The position numbers and the translations under genes were made by a program. This document shows positions 63,996 through 64,000 of a DNA stretch of 64,000 bases, piece by piece. The notes below the pieces were generated by a model. That model had not been told where the DNA came from. It ran no database searches and saw only the letters and a program-made list of their open reading frames with translations. Each line of letters begins with the position of its first letter. Positions within the stretch are counted from its first letter, which is position 1. Origin of the DNA: Lachnoclostridium sp. UBA903 (GTDB taxonomy: Bacteria; Bacillota; Clostridia; Lachnospirales; Lachnospiraceae); assembly GCA_002294045.1 (NCBI GenBank), contig DBEP01000062.1, positions 1,301-65,300 on the forward strand, in the 5' to 3' direction.

Positions 63996-64000
63996 TTGTA

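Noticed and set aside
1..64000. CRISPR arrays, tRNA or rRNA genes
   Set aside because: No regularly spaced direct repeats and no recognisable tRNA or rRNA sequence were seen by eye. A tRNAscan or Infernal run would be needed to be certain.

Overview
The window looks like a chromosomal segment of a low-GC, Gram-positive anaerobe that feeds on plant and fungal polysaccharides, most likely a Lachnospiraceae or Clostridium cluster XIVa relative. This is inference from AT-rich DNA, GGAGG ribosome sites, lipoprotein-type binding proteins, sigma-A promoters, LexA- and DtxR-type boxes and the enzyme repertoire. I saw no rRNA, tRNA or CRISPR array. Most genes lie on the minus strand.

Left part (1-18.5 kb). 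A frameshifted chitinase tail sits at the edge, followed by a PEP-synthase-like ATP-grasp protein with a KaiC-like N-terminus. A long minus-strand operon (15.8 to 3.5 kb) follows. It encodes a CUT2 sugar ABC transporter, an enolase-superfamily sugar-acid dehydratase, an aldehyde dehydrogenase, a double-domain class II aldolase, two RpiB-type isomerases, a ketose 3-epimerase, a rhamnulokinase-like kinase and a NanA-type aldolase. A divergent ROK-type regulator faces it. The set could support both a phosphorylating route (epimerase, kinase, class II aldolase) and a non-phosphorylating route (dehydratase, pyruvate aldolase), meeting at the aldehyde dehydrogenase. The substrate is not identified.

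18.6-29.6 kb. A GH78 alpha-L-rhamnosidase is downstream of a CUT1 oligosaccharide transporter (binding protein, two permeases). Two AraC regulators lie next to it, and an AraC-type palindrome precedes the operon. A TetR repressor and a divergent quinone-oxidoreductase gene share an intergenic region with two inverted-repeat operators.

29.6-45 kb. Two secreted GH43 enzymes with carbohydrate-binding modules flank a decayed accessory region. It holds small orphan genes (DinB-like, nucleotidyltransferase, SUKH immunity, DUF5104-like lipoprotein, pRiA4b ORF-3-like) and several relics visible only by reading across frameshifts: an Rhs core, a toxin tip directly before the SUKH gene, a RhuM tail, a TPR protein and an IS3 transposase. 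It reads as a graveyard of polymorphic toxin/immunity and mobile DNA.

45-54 kb. A very large secreted protein (beta-repeat region, thrombospondin-3 calcium repeats, degenerate vWA domain, toxin-like C-terminus) is followed by a small gene that is probably its immunity protein. Next are a secreted GH128-type glucanase with duplicated F5/8C domains and a degenerate protein kinase.

54.8-64 kb. A four-gene iron/siderophore ABC operon has a near-consensus promoter overlapped by a DtxR-like iron box, and a divergent LacI regulator. A Y-family polymerase and a YolD-like gene follow behind a LexA-type SOS box. A GH13 alpha-glucosidase reaches the right edge.
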